Positions 1 through 11,276 of a DNA stretch of 64,000 nucleotides are shown piece by piece. A model generated the notes under the pieces. It saw nothing but the letters and a program-made list of their open reading frames with translations. It was not told where the DNA came from and did not search any database. This DNA is from Pleurotus djamor (Eukaryota > Basidiomycota > Agaricomycetes > Agaricales > Pleurotaceae). Numbering within the stretch: the first letter of the stretch is position 1; each line of letters opens with the position of its first letter. The DNA lies in NCBI GenBank assembly GCA_029747585.1, contig JAPEVF010000038.1, positions 1-64,000 on the forward strand, in the 5' to 3' direction. Both the position numbers and the translations under genes were made by a program.

Positions 1-564
1 GGACCCGGTCGTGGAGGACCTGGACGTGGTCGCCCAGGTACAGGTCCTGGTCGTCCCGGTCATGGCGGACCCGGTCGTGGAAACCCACCTTTCCTCCCTT
101 TCCCGGGTCGCCCTCGCCCACCTCAATTCTCCTGCCCTAACCTTCGCCACGCAACCCCATTTTACAGAGGCCACCACAACATCGCTACCAACCACTTCTA
201 CACCACGTCTTGGCCTGAAATGAGCGGCTCTGGATACAAACATGAAGGTCAAGCCGGTCGTATTTTCGAACACCCCCAAACGACTACCGTTCCCCTTTAT
301 CGCATGTACAACGCTTGGTCCGTGGATCACTTCTACACGACCAACGCGCAAGAACGGGATCAATATGCCGCTTACTATGGATACACTGATGAGGGCGTCG
401 CCGGACACGTCTTCCCCTGGCAAATCTGCGGTAGTGTTCCTTTGTACAGGCTGTACAATCAAGCCATCGGGGATCACTTGTACACCACCAACTACAACGA
501 GATCGCTTCCGTACAACGCAGTGGCTTCGGCTACCAGGGCGTTGCCGGGTATGTTCTCAATTAA
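1..564 (+). CDS. 3' part of a DUF5648-type repeat protein, probably secreted
   Basis: The frame is open from base 1, so the 5' end is missing. About 187 codons remain, ending at TAA 562-564. The visible N-terminal part is a low-complexity Gly-Pro-Arg tract (repeats of GPGRG type). It is followed by three related units built on the pattern PLYRxYN...DHFYTTN...GY...GVAGxVF, with copies near codons 60-90, 95-140 and 141-187. This pattern matches what I know of the DUF5648 family, a repeat domain common in basidiomycete and bacterial surface or secreted proteins. No catalytic activity can be assigned. Whether a signal peptide exists cannot be seen because the start lies outside the window. Family call is fairly sure, function unknown. 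Confidence 0.8.
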   Translation, partial: GPGRGGPGRGRPGTGPGRPGHGGPGRGNPPFLPFPGRPRPPQFSCPNLRHATPFYRGHHNIATNHFYTTSWPEMSGSGYKHEGQAGRIFEHPQTTTVPLYRMYNAWSVDHFYTTNAQERDQYAAYYGYTDEGVAGHVFPWQICGSVPLYRLYNQAIGDHLYTTNYNEIASVQRSGFGYQGVAGYVLN

Positions 565-1094
565 GGTACTGGTACGTTCTTCCCTCTGTCTGTCGTTTGT
601 CACCCTTCTCACCTCCCTCTGTGTAAAGGTATCCTTCTGGTACAAAAATATGTCGAGTTCCATGGTTAACTCGTGGAGCCCAGTTGTCTCATTGGCTTTC
701 CTTTACTTACTTATTGGTATCTACGCTGTCATTGTCATACCTTTGGTGTCATCTGTTTATTTACTCGCTTTATCATTAAAATTTTCTTGAAATCCTTCAT
801 TCGTGATACATCCGTCAGCAGTTTCAACTTGGAATCGTGTTTACGAAGCTGCAGGATCACCCGCTGCCAGTAACCCCCTGTTGGACTCCCTATATTGCCT
901 CACGATGGCTTATCTCCTCCCACGTTGTTCACCCATTCTCATGTCAGTACCAACTCGTGTGGACGGATACCCCGCACACGAGCTTCGTACTTACTGATGA
1001 TATAAAGCATCCGCCTCGTCAAGTGCCCCCTACAACCCACTCAGACTACCCCCTTCGATCCTCTACCTAGCGTTCTGTGTCCACTTGTCGAACG
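565..1094. other. intergenic region
   Basis: This stretch lies between the DUF5648-type gene and adenosine kinase, both on the plus strand. Short overlapping open frames exist but have no family resemblance or splice logic. It should hold the 3' UTR of the first gene and the promoter of adenosine kinase. Confidence 0.6.
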
Positions 1095-2448
1095 ATGCCA
1101 TATTCGTTAGTATGTTTGGGTCATCCCCTGCTGGATATCCAAGTTCGCAGTGCGGAAATCCTCGAGAAGTATCAACTCAAGGCAAATGATGCGATACTAG
1201 CCGAGGAGAGACATTTGCCATTGTGAGTTTGTTGATTTGTTCACGTTCTTGATGAATTTCAACCTGAGTTGCTACATTGCTTACGCAGATACGATGAGAT
1301 TGTGAAGAACCATCAAGTCACCTACGTCGCTGGTGGTGCAGCTCAGAACGCTGCTAGAGCTGCAGCAGTAAGTATCGCCTAACAAGCCGTCTGCTTCCTA
1401 ACCAACCAGGGCTTCTCGGCTTGCAATTGAACCAGTACATCCTCCCCCCGAAATCGGTTCTTTTCCTAGGCTGTGTAGGGAATGACGAATTAGCCCACCG
1501 TTTGGAAGCAGCGAATACACGAGAAGGTTTGGATTACGCATACCAGTATCATGAGGACGATGGTACCGGGGCGTGCGCGGTAGTCATAACTGGACATAAC
1601 AGGTATGTCAAATCGTCTTCGAAAACCTAAGATTTCTGTGAAGAGCCCAACTTCTTCCATTACATCACAGGTCGCTTGTATCGACGTTACGAGCTGCTCG
1701 TAAATTCAACATAACGCATTTCAATGAACCGCACGTTTTCGCCTCATTGAACGCTGCCAACGTTTTCTATGTCGAGGGATACTTCCTCACGCACGGTCTC
1801 GATTGTGTCCTCGATTTGGGCAGCCGGGCGACGATGCGTTCAACGGATGTATGTTATTTTTATCGTTGCATTTCACAGCTCACCCTTGATCTAAAATTTA
1901 ACGGTTAGACATTCGTTCTTAACTTGGCCGCACCGTACCTCCTGCGTTCATTCAACAACGAAGTCAAGCAGGTCTTGCCCTACTGTGATATTGTAATCGG
2001 GAACGAAGCAGAGGCCTTTGCGTACGGGGCCTCTAATAACGTCCCACAGGATCTTCACAAGATCGCGCAGTCAATATCGATGCTCCCGAAAGCCAATCCA
2101 GCGAAGCCGCGCGTTGTCATATTTACACAGGGCGCGGAGGCGACAATATATGTCACGTCTTATCCTACGACCGGTGTCCCTGGCGATGTGAAAGTAGTGC
2201 CCGTGAAGCCTCTGGAAGATGGAGAAATTGGGGACACGAATGGCGCAGGCGATGCGTTTGCTGGTGGGTTCCTCGCTGGCTGGATTCTGGGAAAGAACAT
2301 GCAGGAATGCGTCGAGATCGGACATAAGATGGGGAGTATGTGTGTTCAGCAGGTCAGTATTGTCTCGTTGCTGAAATGCCATTTACCAATACGTCAAAAG
2401 ATAGGACCTCAGTTCAAATGGCCTAAAGTACAAGTGGTCGAAACTTAG
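1095..2448 (+). CDS. ADO1: adenosine kinase (PfkB/ribokinase family)
   Basis: Phosphorylates adenosine to AMP with ATP, a cytosolic purine-salvage step that also removes adenosine made by the methylation cycle. I can join six exons: 1095-1222, 1289-1367, 1436-1602, 1671-1848, 1909-2352 and 2401-2448. They give 347 residues, the usual fungal length. Family signatures are seen in order: N-terminal LGHPLLDIQV; the glycine-rich VAGGAAQNAARAAA substrate region; GCVGNDELA; the TGACAV strand; VEGYFLTHG; and near the C-terminus the PfkB signature DTNGAGDAFAGGF with the catalytic aspartate and anion hole. The product ends QFKWPKVQVVET, typical for this enzyme. All splice sites are GT..AG and the reading frame stays intact. 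The exon 3 acceptor at 1435 was preferred over an earlier AG because it restores the family sequence. Confidence 0.96.
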
Positions 2449-2520
2449 CCAGTCACCTACAATATGTTGATCCATATTCATCAGCGCGTCATAGGAAGCC
2501 TTTTTTCTGATCAAAGTACC

Positions 2521-2656
2521 GGCCGACTAGCTCAGTTGGTTAGAGCGTCGTGCTAATATTTGGCGGGTATGCGCTCCTTACTGGTGCAAGCTAGTTCTGC
2601 GAGCCATTCCGGTCAAGTCCACGCGAAGGTCTTGGGTTCGATCCCCACGTTGGCCA
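2521..2656 (+). tRNA. tRNA-Ile (anticodon AAT) with a 62-nt intron
   Basis: The acceptor stem GGCCGAC pairs with GTTGGCC (one G-U), followed by discriminator A. The D arm contains AGCTCAGTTGGTTAGAGC and the anticodon stem is TCGTG/CGCGA with loop CTAATAA. The anticodon AAT lies at 2555-2557. The exon continues at ACGCGA (2621), leaving an intron at 2559-2620 directly after position 37, the canonical tRNA intron site. The T arm has GGGTTCGATCCCC with one weak pair at the stem base. The gene sits about 70 bp downstream of adenosine kinase on the same strand. Confidence 0.92.
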
Positions 2657-3041
2657 GGTACCTCTTTTTGTGCCCTTAGTTCAGGCGTTTTGGGTGCTAG
2701 GATTTGGGCGATTTGGGTGATTTAGAGGCTTAGTTAGCACATTGATTTGCTCTTTGAGCGAATACCTGGCGGGACATTCTGACCGTTTGGATCAATATTG
2801 AGAGCCCCTGAGGCCTGAGGGCGACCCACGAGATGTGGTTGTCAAGGCAACTGCTTTGGTAACGCTTTGGCCTGGGGTGCGATTCTCAATTTCTTGTTCG
2901 AGCCTTTCACCAACTGAGGCCACTCGCCAGGAAAGCGGCAAGAACTTGGAACTACACCACCATCATCCTGTCCATCAACTTCCAGCCCTATTGCGTCACA
3001 AACCTTCCCAATCCGTACCTCTTCAGCATCATTATCAGTAG
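2657..3041. other. intergenic region
   Basis: Nothing is recognised here apart from the likely promoter of the SH3-domain gene. A 68-codon open frame at 2835-3041 has no recognisable content. Confidence 0.5.
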
Positions 3042-5028
3042 ATGGCTTCCACCGTCCTGGCTGAAGCGCAATGTGAGTATTTCAACATTTGTATTCCCCT
3101 TTCATTGTCTTTGGATGCTGTTGTGTGCTTTGTGCGTCTTATGAAGTTTTGAAAGGGAGTTTGAGGGGACGATGTGATTAGGAGAGATATCTATCACAGC
3201 GTTGAGACGATCGTAGACGTCGACGATCCCTTGTTTACTTTGTGGTTGAATGTTGCTTCATCCTAGGTCGAGCCACTCACAGGAATCGTCCCCTTTAAAT
3301 ATCCCAGTCACACCATTTCCGTCTCATCTCATCTCATTTATAACCCGATCCCCGTTTCCAAATTCCAATTTGCTCACCAATCTACCCACAGCTCGACAAA
3401 ACTCGGATCACCGCCTTTCTCTCTGTGTTGACGTTCCACCGTCATCATCGCCCTTTCCCTCACCCTCATCCTCCTTCCTACCGCCTCCTGTACCCGGTGT
3501 ACACGAATTTGCCGTAAAGATCCCACCTGGTCGTGGAAATAGAAAGAGTGCCGAAAGGGAGAGGGATCAGAACACGTTAGAGACCAAAGTCGTGCCACCA
3601 GCGACAACATCGGCTCCCGGTATGAATGGTACTGCGGCGACGAATGGCAAGGCTTCCAGTGGGATCTCTTCTGGAAAGTCAGGTCATACCAAAGGCGAAT
3701 CAACGTCTTCGACCAGTTCAGCTGACTCGAAAAATCTTATCTCACCGTCGACGCCGACGCAATCGACTGCTTCCCAGCTCCCTTCGATCCCACAGATTCA
3801 AACGCAAAGCCCATCGTCAACGACGAAGGATAAACCTCACACCGAACCTTCGCCCGCTACAACACCGACCAAGTCCACGATTAACATCCCGGTCTTGCCA
3901 GGTGCAACCACTCCTTCTCCCTCCTCCAAGCCCACCCGCGACTCGCTCTCTACCCCTCAATCACAACCGCAGACGGCCTCTCCTAAGCCTTCGCAGCGGG
4001 ACTCGCTAACCTCGAGTAGACCTGCTCCACCCTCACCCAGCGTCTCTCGAAGAGCATCAGCGGCCCCATCAACTTCGTCCGCCAAATCTCGTTCTTCACG
4101 ACCCTCCTCAACGGCCAACCTATCTCGTGCAGGCTCGAAACGCAAGTCAAGTGGTGGTGGTGCTGGATCTCAACACCGCTTATCTCAACGCCTAAGCCAA
4201 CTGCAGATATCCCAACTCCCCACCATATCCACCCCAACGTCTCCATCCCAGCCGAAAGATCGACCATTCGTGATGATCAAAATCCGTGATTTTGCATTTC
4301 CTCCCACAGATCCTCGTCACACCGGTCACGGACCTAACGTCCCCAAACCCAACAAACCAAAGGTGCTTAACAGGAAACTCGGAGGTGGGAGCACGGCTTC
4401 GTCAAGTGCGATCAGGAGAAGGCGTACGTCTTCAGGAGCGTTTTCAAACTCAACTTCAACTCATCAGCATCGGTATAACAATAGTGATGAGGATGAAGAT
4501 GGAGAGGAGGATGACGAAGACGATGAAGAAGGAGATGAAGAAGATGAAGGCGGTGATGGATGGGGTGGATTTAAATTCGGCGTAGGGAGGTTTAGTTGGG
4601 GTCCTAGCGTGTCGATGGCGGGTTTCGCTGGTGCTGGCAGTAACGGCGACGATATTCCCGCCGGTGCTCCTGAAGGGTATCCCACCCTCAACGATCTACG
4701 CAATAACTTCGCTAACGATGTCGACGATGACGAGTCGAATTACTATGACGCTGATGAAGGCGATGACGATGAGGGTGGGCCTATACATGACGAGGACACA
4801 CCTTTATACCCTGGTTTGTATCGTGCATTGTATGCATTCGAACCTGAAGGAACCGCGGAGATGGCCCTAGAGGAGGATCAAATCGTCAAAGTCATTGGGA
4901 GAGGAGGAGGCGTCGGATGGGCTGTTGTGGATCAAAGTTACGTCCACGGAGAGCCAGCGAAAGCAGGAGGCGGGCACGCTTTGGTGCCGGAAAGTTATTT
5001 GGAAGTCTACGAGCTTGATGAGGAGTAG
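3042..5028 (+). CDS. SH3-domain adaptor protein, Nbp2-like
   Basis: The C-terminal 70 residues form an SH3 domain: ALYAF near the start, acidic RT-loop region, GWAVV with the conserved Trp, and a final LVPESYLEVYE strand. The preceding 400-odd residues are low complexity: Ser/Thr/Pro-rich, then a basic Ser-rich stretch, then a long Glu/Asp run around 4480-4560. I prefer a start at ATG 3042 (MASTVLAEAQ), with an intron at 3073-3391 whose GTGAGT donor and CCACAG acceptor keep the frame. A longer single-exon reading from 3250 would also be open but starts with unlikely sequence. The architecture resembles yeast Nbp2, an SH3 adaptor that recruits a PP2C phosphatase to MAPK complexes; that role is inferred from the family only. 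Confidence 0.8.
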
Positions 5029-5333
5029 ACATCTAGACCTTTATCTCTTGGACGAATTGTCCCTTCTCCACTTCGTTACTCTTCGTATCGTCTTCTTCGA
5101 TCTTCTGATACTCCCCCCAAAACCTTAACATTTTGTATAGCTACCTTTGTCTCTCTGACCACTCACTTGCATACACAACCATCTATCCATTCTTACATAT
5201 TCATATCCAAGTTGTGACGGTCCATCTGTTGTATTCATTTCTTCGAGGGCTTCAGTTGTCTCTAGTATATCTATCAATAGGAATATATTCTGCTCATGGA
5301 ATATCAGATACGTTGATCATCGGTCTCGGGCTG
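5029..5333. other. intergenic region between convergent genes
   Basis: This stretch should hold the two facing 3' UTRs. It is pyrimidine-rich and no gene is seen. Confidence 0.5.
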
Positions 5334-6313
5334 TCAGAAGCGCCAGGCTGGTTGCGACTCCGTAGCTGCGCGGCGACGATACGTAGCTTTCAGTTGACTT
5401 GATACAGTCGGAGTTGACAGATCACGACTGAGTCTGCGGAACGATCGGGCTGCATGAGGGAGAGAAATTTGCTTGGAAGTCGTTCGGGCCAAGTTGAGGA
5501 GACGACTCGGAGACGGCGAAGGGGGTGGAGAAACCTCGAGGACGTCATGGGACGGAGAATCAGGTGGACGCGCGTCGTATGCTTCAGAGATAGGCTCCAG
5601 GGCGTTTGTGTGGTAGGGATCGGAAGAGAAGGAATCGTAGAACTCGCTCAATGCGACGTCAGATATGCTATGGCCAGCTGTGCTGTGGGCGCGATGAAAT
5701 ACAGAAAGGTCGTGCGAGAGCTCGTGGGCAGGCGTAGGCAAAGGAGTGACAGGTCTACGCCCAGAGCCGTGGAGAGTCAGGCTGCCTAGACCATCGAATG
5801 GTTGTCCGTTCTTTTTATAGATTCCGTGAATGGCGAGACCGACATTACGAGGAAGAGAATCAAGTTGGGAGAAAGGCGAGGAAAAGAGACTATCGTCGTC
5901 CTCCGTGGAATCGAACGAGGTAGACAAGTCGTTCTCAATGGATGGCCAAGAGTGGTCCAATGAGGGCGTCGCAGGGGTAACTGTGGGAGACAGAGCTCGG
6001 CTTTTAAAGGGCTTTGTTGGCGTGTTGAAAGGGACCAAAAGTTGCGTGTTAGCCAGCGGTGGTTGGATATGCAAGTCGGCATCGGACATCTCTCCGTCCG
6101 CAATCGTCTGAGAGGAAAATCAGGCGCATATACGCAAAGATATTATGTGAAACCAACCTGCACAGCGGGGTCCTGTGAGTTGCAGGCTTCGTTCAGGCCT
6201 TCCTCGTCGTTCCGGCGAGAAAACAGAGCAAGACATTCTTCGCTAGGTCCACCGTCGAGCGCACCATCGCAAGCATCTCCATGACAAGCGCGAGTCGAAT
6301 AGTTGTTAGCCAT
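5334..6313 (-). CDS. unknown Ser/Pro-rich protein
   Basis: Two exons join in frame: 6158-6313 (52 codons from ATG, starting MANNYSTRACHG) and 5334-6107, separated by a 50-nt intron with a GTTGGT donor and CTCAG acceptor. The product is about 309 residues. It is rich in Ser, Pro, Thr and Asp, with several SP and TP sites (candidate proline-directed phosphorylation sites). A basic C-terminal third contains ARSFRRLSRDLS and ATYRRRAATES. No domain is recognised and no membrane segment is seen. An upstream in-frame ATG at 6367 would add 18 residues. The organisation suggests a disordered regulatory protein; this is inference. The gene is convergent with the SH3 gene. Confidence 0.65.
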
Positions 6314-6517
6314 TGTCGATAGAAGGGTGTGGTAGAAGGCAATGAGTGTAGCAATAGGTGGTAGCATGCGGTGAAAGGCGTAGCAAGTGTTGGCGTTGTG
6401 GGAGAAGGTGGAGGTAGGGAAGCAAGAAGTAAGTAGATAAGGTTCTGTGAATTGGGCACCGTGGTTCTAAATTTCAGGCGGAGACGCGGAATCTTGAAAA
6501 AAGACAATCCCATTTAC

Positions 6518-6590
6518 TTCCTCGTAGCCGATTTGAACGACTGACCTCCTCATTACTAGTGAGGCGCTCTACCAACTGAGCCAACGAGGA
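6518..6590 (-). tRNA. tRNA-Thr (anticodon AGT)
   Basis: Read on the minus strand, the acceptor stem TCCTCGT pairs fully with ACGAGGA, and the D arm is GCTCAGTTGGTAGAGC. The anticodon stem CCTCA/TGAGG encloses loop CTAGTAA with anticodon AGT. The T stem is AGTCG/CGGCT with loop TTCAAAT. No intron is present. Confidence 0.94.
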
Positions 6591-7159
6591 GATATCAAGC
6601 AATGAGAGAAGGCAGATGAGTCGCGTTTGCGGTCCGGACTTGTCAGTGCCAAGCCCAAGTGCGTATGGGGTTCGGATTTACGAAGCCTCGATGCATGATG
6701 CAAGGAAAGTTTTTTGTCTTCTCTCTCTTGCCATTCTAAACGCATTTGTGAATTCTGGTTGCCTATCTCCTCACTTGCTCCTTGAGGCTCTTGGTATGTC
6801 AATCGGATAGGAGCTACTGACACACCTTCCAGGGGCGCTCCAGGGGAATCCGCACCTTGCTATGGTCGTCGCACGTTTCTCGAGAGAGTTTATGCTTGGG
6901 TTGCTCAAACAGAAATCAAATTTCGACCAAGCCAGTATGGATCGCCCTTCCGGGAGTCCCTCCTCCTGCTTTTAGGAGCCCTCGCAAGCTTGGTATGCTT
7001 GGCCACCCTATGCTTGGCGTGGTGCTTGGCATGGAGGGGCCAATAATCTCATGCAAAATTTCTGTCATTACGCACCCTCGGCCCTTTTCCGTCCTACATA
7101 TAAGAGGCTTTCCCATAACTTTACCATCCATAACGGATAGCGTTATTCCCTCAGCACCG
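6591..7159. other. intergenic region, promoter of the P-type ATPase
   Basis: No gene is supported. It lies between tRNA-Thr (minus) and the plus-strand ATPase and contains repeated CTTGG-type words around 6985-7035. Confidence 0.5.
7095..7103 (+). promoter_or_regulatory. TATA-like element upstream of the P-type ATPase
   Basis: ACATATAAG lies about 57 bp before the ATPase start codon at 7160, a plausible core-promoter distance. This is sequence resemblance only. Confidence 0.4.
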
Positions 7160-10100
7160 ATGGGTCTCACTTCTCTGTTTTCGGGCAATAAGAAAGTGCC
7201 GCTAGGCTCGCGCAACACCACTCTATCTGTCTCCGTCCCCCCTGGACAGCCTGCCTTTGCGTCACTCGCTCCTATCGCCCATACTAAGACCGTCCAGGAC
7301 CTCCTCGTCGACTTTGGCACGTCCCAAGCCGATGGTCTCACAAAAAATGAAGCTGCTCGGCGCCTCGAGACGTACGGCGAGAACGTTCTCAAAGGCGAAG
7401 GCGGCGTATCTGCTTGGAGGGTACTATTTGCTCAATTCTGTAGGGTTTATTTTTACTTCTCATCGATCTCCGCTCAATCCCTGTTGTAGCAAACGCCCTC
7501 TGCTTGGTCCTCTTTGCCGCCCTTGCTCTGAGCTTCGGTGTCGGGGATTACGTTGAAGGTGGTGTCATCGCTGCCGTAATTGCCCTCAACACTGTGTAAG
7601 TGCATCTATCTATTACTTGTGCTCCAGCCTTCCTGATTTTCCGTGTCAGTGTCGGATTCTTCCAAGAATACAAGGCTGAAAAGACTATGGACTCGCTTCG
7701 CCAACTCTCCTCCCCTTCTGCTGTCGTAATTCGAAATGGGGAGAGTCAGTCAGTAGCCGCAAAGGATGTCGTCCCCGGTGATATGGTCATGATCAAGGCT
7801 GGGGACGTCGTGCCTGCCGACGTACGTTATTCCCTTAAACCTACTTTCTTGCCATGTGCTCACGTCCACTTCCCTTCAGTTGCGGATGACTTTCGTTTCC
7901 AACCTCGAAGTATCCGAACAACTTTTGACTGGAGAATCCGTTCCAGGTTTGTCAACTTGATCGCCCTCTTTTACTTATCTGAACTCCATTTCTCTAGTCC
8001 CGAAAACTACGCAAACATTCAAATCGGAGGAAATTGACATCCCCATCGGCGACCGTGTTAATCTCTGCTATTCATCCACAGTTGTCACCAAAGGACGTGG
8101 AACTGGCCTCGTCACTGGAACCGGCATGACCACCCAGGTACTATGTAGCATTTCCTCATTTTCGCGCTTTAGATCCCTGGTTTACACACCATTGTGCAGA
8201 TTGGCCGTATCGCCGCCGCTATGAGTGGCCCCAAAGGTGGAGATGGTGACGACGACGCAGTCAAACCCCTTTACATCCGCATGTACCACGGCTTGATGGA
8301 GTGGCTGTAAGTCCAAGCAGTCCATTTGATTCTCGACTCTTGCTGATAGGGATGCACGTTCGTCCAGTGGCCTCCGTTCAGGAACGCCCCTCCAAATCAA
8401 GATGGCCAAGATGGCCTACTTGCTCTTCGGTTGCGCTGTTGTCCTTGCTATCATCGTGTTTAGCGCTGCTCGATGGCGCATCAACGACGAAGTTGCGCTG
8501 TATGCTATTGCCACGGCCATCGCCATCATCCCGGAGTCCTTGGTCGCCGTCCTTACGCTGACTATGGCCGTTGGTACTCGTCGTATGGCGAAGCAACGTG
8601 TCATTGTCCGCAAGCTCGACGCTTTGGAGAACTTGGGTGGCGTCACTGATATCTGCAGTGACAAGACAGGCACACTTACTCTCGGTATGTCGTATCCTCC
8701 TTCCTGCCCCTGCAACCCCTGACTGCCCCCAGGTCAAATGTCTGTTCGCAAACTTTGGGTTGCTGGAGACTCTGGCAAGGCCGTTACTTACACCGCTGAT
8801 ACGTCCTCCAACGCGCTTGTACCTGAGGGTATCGTACGACGTGATGATACCGAGAAGGATGTCATCACCGGACATTTGGACGAAGGCCTCGTTCAAGTCG
8901 TACGCGTAGCCGCCCTCAACAACGTTGCTACGTGCGTTCACCGATCCTTCGAGGCTTGTTTTCAAGACTGATTTGTTTTCAGAATCCATAAGAACTTGAA
9001 AGGAGAATGGAAATCCACTGGTGACCCGACCGAAGTCGCCCTACAGGTCTTTGCTACCAAACTTGGGCTCGGTCGTCCTTCGCTTGTCACACCCGAATCC
9101 AAGCCCTCTTCCCGGGCCGCTCCTGCCAACCCCCAAAGCGAAAAGGTCTCTGGAGATGCTGAGAGTTCTCCATCTGGACAATACACCTTGATCACGGAGT
9201 TCCCATTTTCCAGTGAGTTGAAGAGGATGACTTCCATCTACGCGGATACGGAGAATACCGAATCTGTCGTTTGTCTGATCAAAGGCGCAGTAAGTACTAG
9301 CTTGAATTTGATAGACCTCGGCTCTGAACTAGCCCTCAGGTTGAACGCATCCTTGACGCTTCCGAAACTTATGTCCCTTCGCCCATGGATCATCCTAACA
9401 CTACCGCCGCTTTCACCAACGAAGTCCGGGCGCAAATTCATGCGAACGCTGAAGAATTCGCTTCACAGGGACTCCGTGTCATTGCTCTTGGCCAACGCTT
9501 CATCTCCCCGTCCGTCGCTCGTGAAATCACACGCGATGAGGTTGAGAAGAACTTCACTTTCCTCGGCCTCGTTGGTATCTTTGATCCCCCTCGTCCTGAA
9601 ACTCGTGATGCTGTTCGAGCCTGCCAACGCGCTGGAATTGTCGTCCATATGTTGACTGGTGACCACATTACGACTGCCCGCTCTATCGCTGAAGCTGTTG
9701 GAATCATTACTCCTGATGCTCCTAAGAGTGCCGTTATGACCGCGGTCGAGTTCGATAGGCTCTCTGACCAGGAAGTCGATGAACTTCCGGAGTTACCTCT
9801 TGTCATTGCCCGCTGCGCTCCCGAGACCAAAGTCCGCATGATCCATGCTGGCAAACGTCGAGGAAAGCACATGGCTATGACTGGTGATGGTGTCAATGAC
9901 TCTCCTGCTTTGAAACTCGCTCCTGTCGGTGTTGCAATGGGTATGGGTGGCTCAGATGTTGCCAAGGACGCCTCTGACTTAGTTCTGACTGATGAGTAAG
10001 TTTCGTTAATTCCCTGTCGAATGCATCGAAAGATTCTTATCTTGTCAATAGCAACTTTGATTCTATTCGTGCTGCCATTACCGAAGGTCGTCGTTTGTTC

Positions 10101-11070
10101 GCCAATATTCAACGTTTCGTTTTGCACCTCCTTTCTGCCAACATCGCTGAAGTCGTCCTTCTTATCCTTGGCCTCGTATTCATTGATGACAATAACGCGA
10201 GTGTCTTCCCTCTTAGTCCTCTCGCTATCCTCTGGGTCAACTTGGTAAGGCTGTCCTTCCCCATCAAAGGCATCAGGCATCTGAGTTCTTTCCTTAGCTT
10301 ACCAGTGGCCCCCCTGCCTTGGGTCTCGGTCTCGAACTCGCTCCTCCTGAACTCATGTCCCGACCGCCTCATTCTGTCAAGATTGGTATCTTCACTTGGC
10401 CCGTTATCATTGACACCATCGTCTATGGTGTTGTCATGGGCGTAACCTGCCTAGTTAACGTGAGCATGATTTCAATCTGCTTGCTTGGTCCTTGGCTAAC
10501 TTCTTCGTAGTTCATCATTGTTATCTACGGTGTTTACGACGGTCAATTGGCCCATGACTGTAATCACGATGATTCGGACATTTGTCGCGCCGTCTTCAGG
10601 GCCCGTTCGACTGCTTTCGCTACGATCATCTATCAGATCCTGCTCTACGCCCTGGTATTGAAGTCATGTGCGTTCTCTTCCCTCTCCCATTTGCATGTAC
10701 CGTTCTCATCCATTCACCACTAGTTGATCGCTCCCTCTTCTCCCTGGTTGCCGGAAAGTCGTGGTATAGACCATACCTTGACAATCCCGTCCTACTTGCA
10801 ACGATTGTCGGAGGCTTGATCAGCGTTGTCTTCCGTGAGTCCTTCTGCATATCCCACCCCAGCTTAAGAAACTCACGTTAAGCTATAGCCATCTACATTC
10901 CCGTGTTCAACACCAACGTCTTCTACCAACGTGGGATTAGCTGGGAATGGGGACTTGTCATCGCAATGTCTCTGGTCTTCGTTATCTTCTCTGAGGTGTG
11001 GAAACTCGCTCGTCCTCGTCTCTACAGACGCTGGACTCCTGTCGTCGTCTCCAACACCGAAGAGCAATAA
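7160..11070 (+). CDS. ENA1: ENA-type (IID) cation-transporting P-type ATPase
   Basis: Pumps Na+ or K+ out of the cell (or into compartments) using ATP through a phospho-aspartate intermediate. About eleven introns are needed; the first is 7440-7489. Signatures in order: an N-terminal regulatory stretch; the actuator motif TGES (near 7930-7950); the M4 motif [10 protein letters not shown]; the phosphorylation site SDKTGTLT (about 8656-8680, Asp phosphorylated); nucleotide-binding [10 protein letters not shown]; the hinge motif [13 protein letters not shown]; and the membrane sequence [11 protein letters not shown], characteristic of fungal IID pumps. The C-terminus ends shortly after [10 protein letters not shown]. 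Length is about 1000-1100 residues, as usual. Splices reconstruct one uninterrupted frame. SERCA-type Ca2+ pumps were considered, but the [16 protein letters not shown] and GLGLE signatures favour ENA. Confidence 0.93.
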
Positions 11071-11276
11071 CGCCAGATGCAATGGGCTTCTTTCGAGAGG
11101 ACCCTGGACCAAAATATGAAAGGTAAGGTAGTAGTCCTAGTTAGAATTCCTCCTCCATTGCATCGAAATGTCGTTATGACCGTTTCACGAATTTTCGTTT
11201 CTTCTGTTTTCTTTTTCCGAATGTCTCCTACTCAATTACAAAAAATATATTTTCTGTGTCGACGCATTGATTTCCC

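Noticed and set aside
242..790. 182-codon plus-strand frame across the DUF5648-type gene end
   Set aside because: It overlaps the true frame, which contains the repeat motif and ends at 564; composition is that of a shadow frame.
3374..4703. Several minus-strand frames opposite the SH3 gene
   Set aside because: They mirror the Ser/Pro and Glu/Asp runs of the SH3 gene and have no independent signal.
9438..10280. 280-codon open frame on the minus strand inside the P-type ATPase gene
   Set aside because: It overlaps the strongly conserved ATPase exons. Its translation is a Ser/Arg-rich antisense shadow with no domain.
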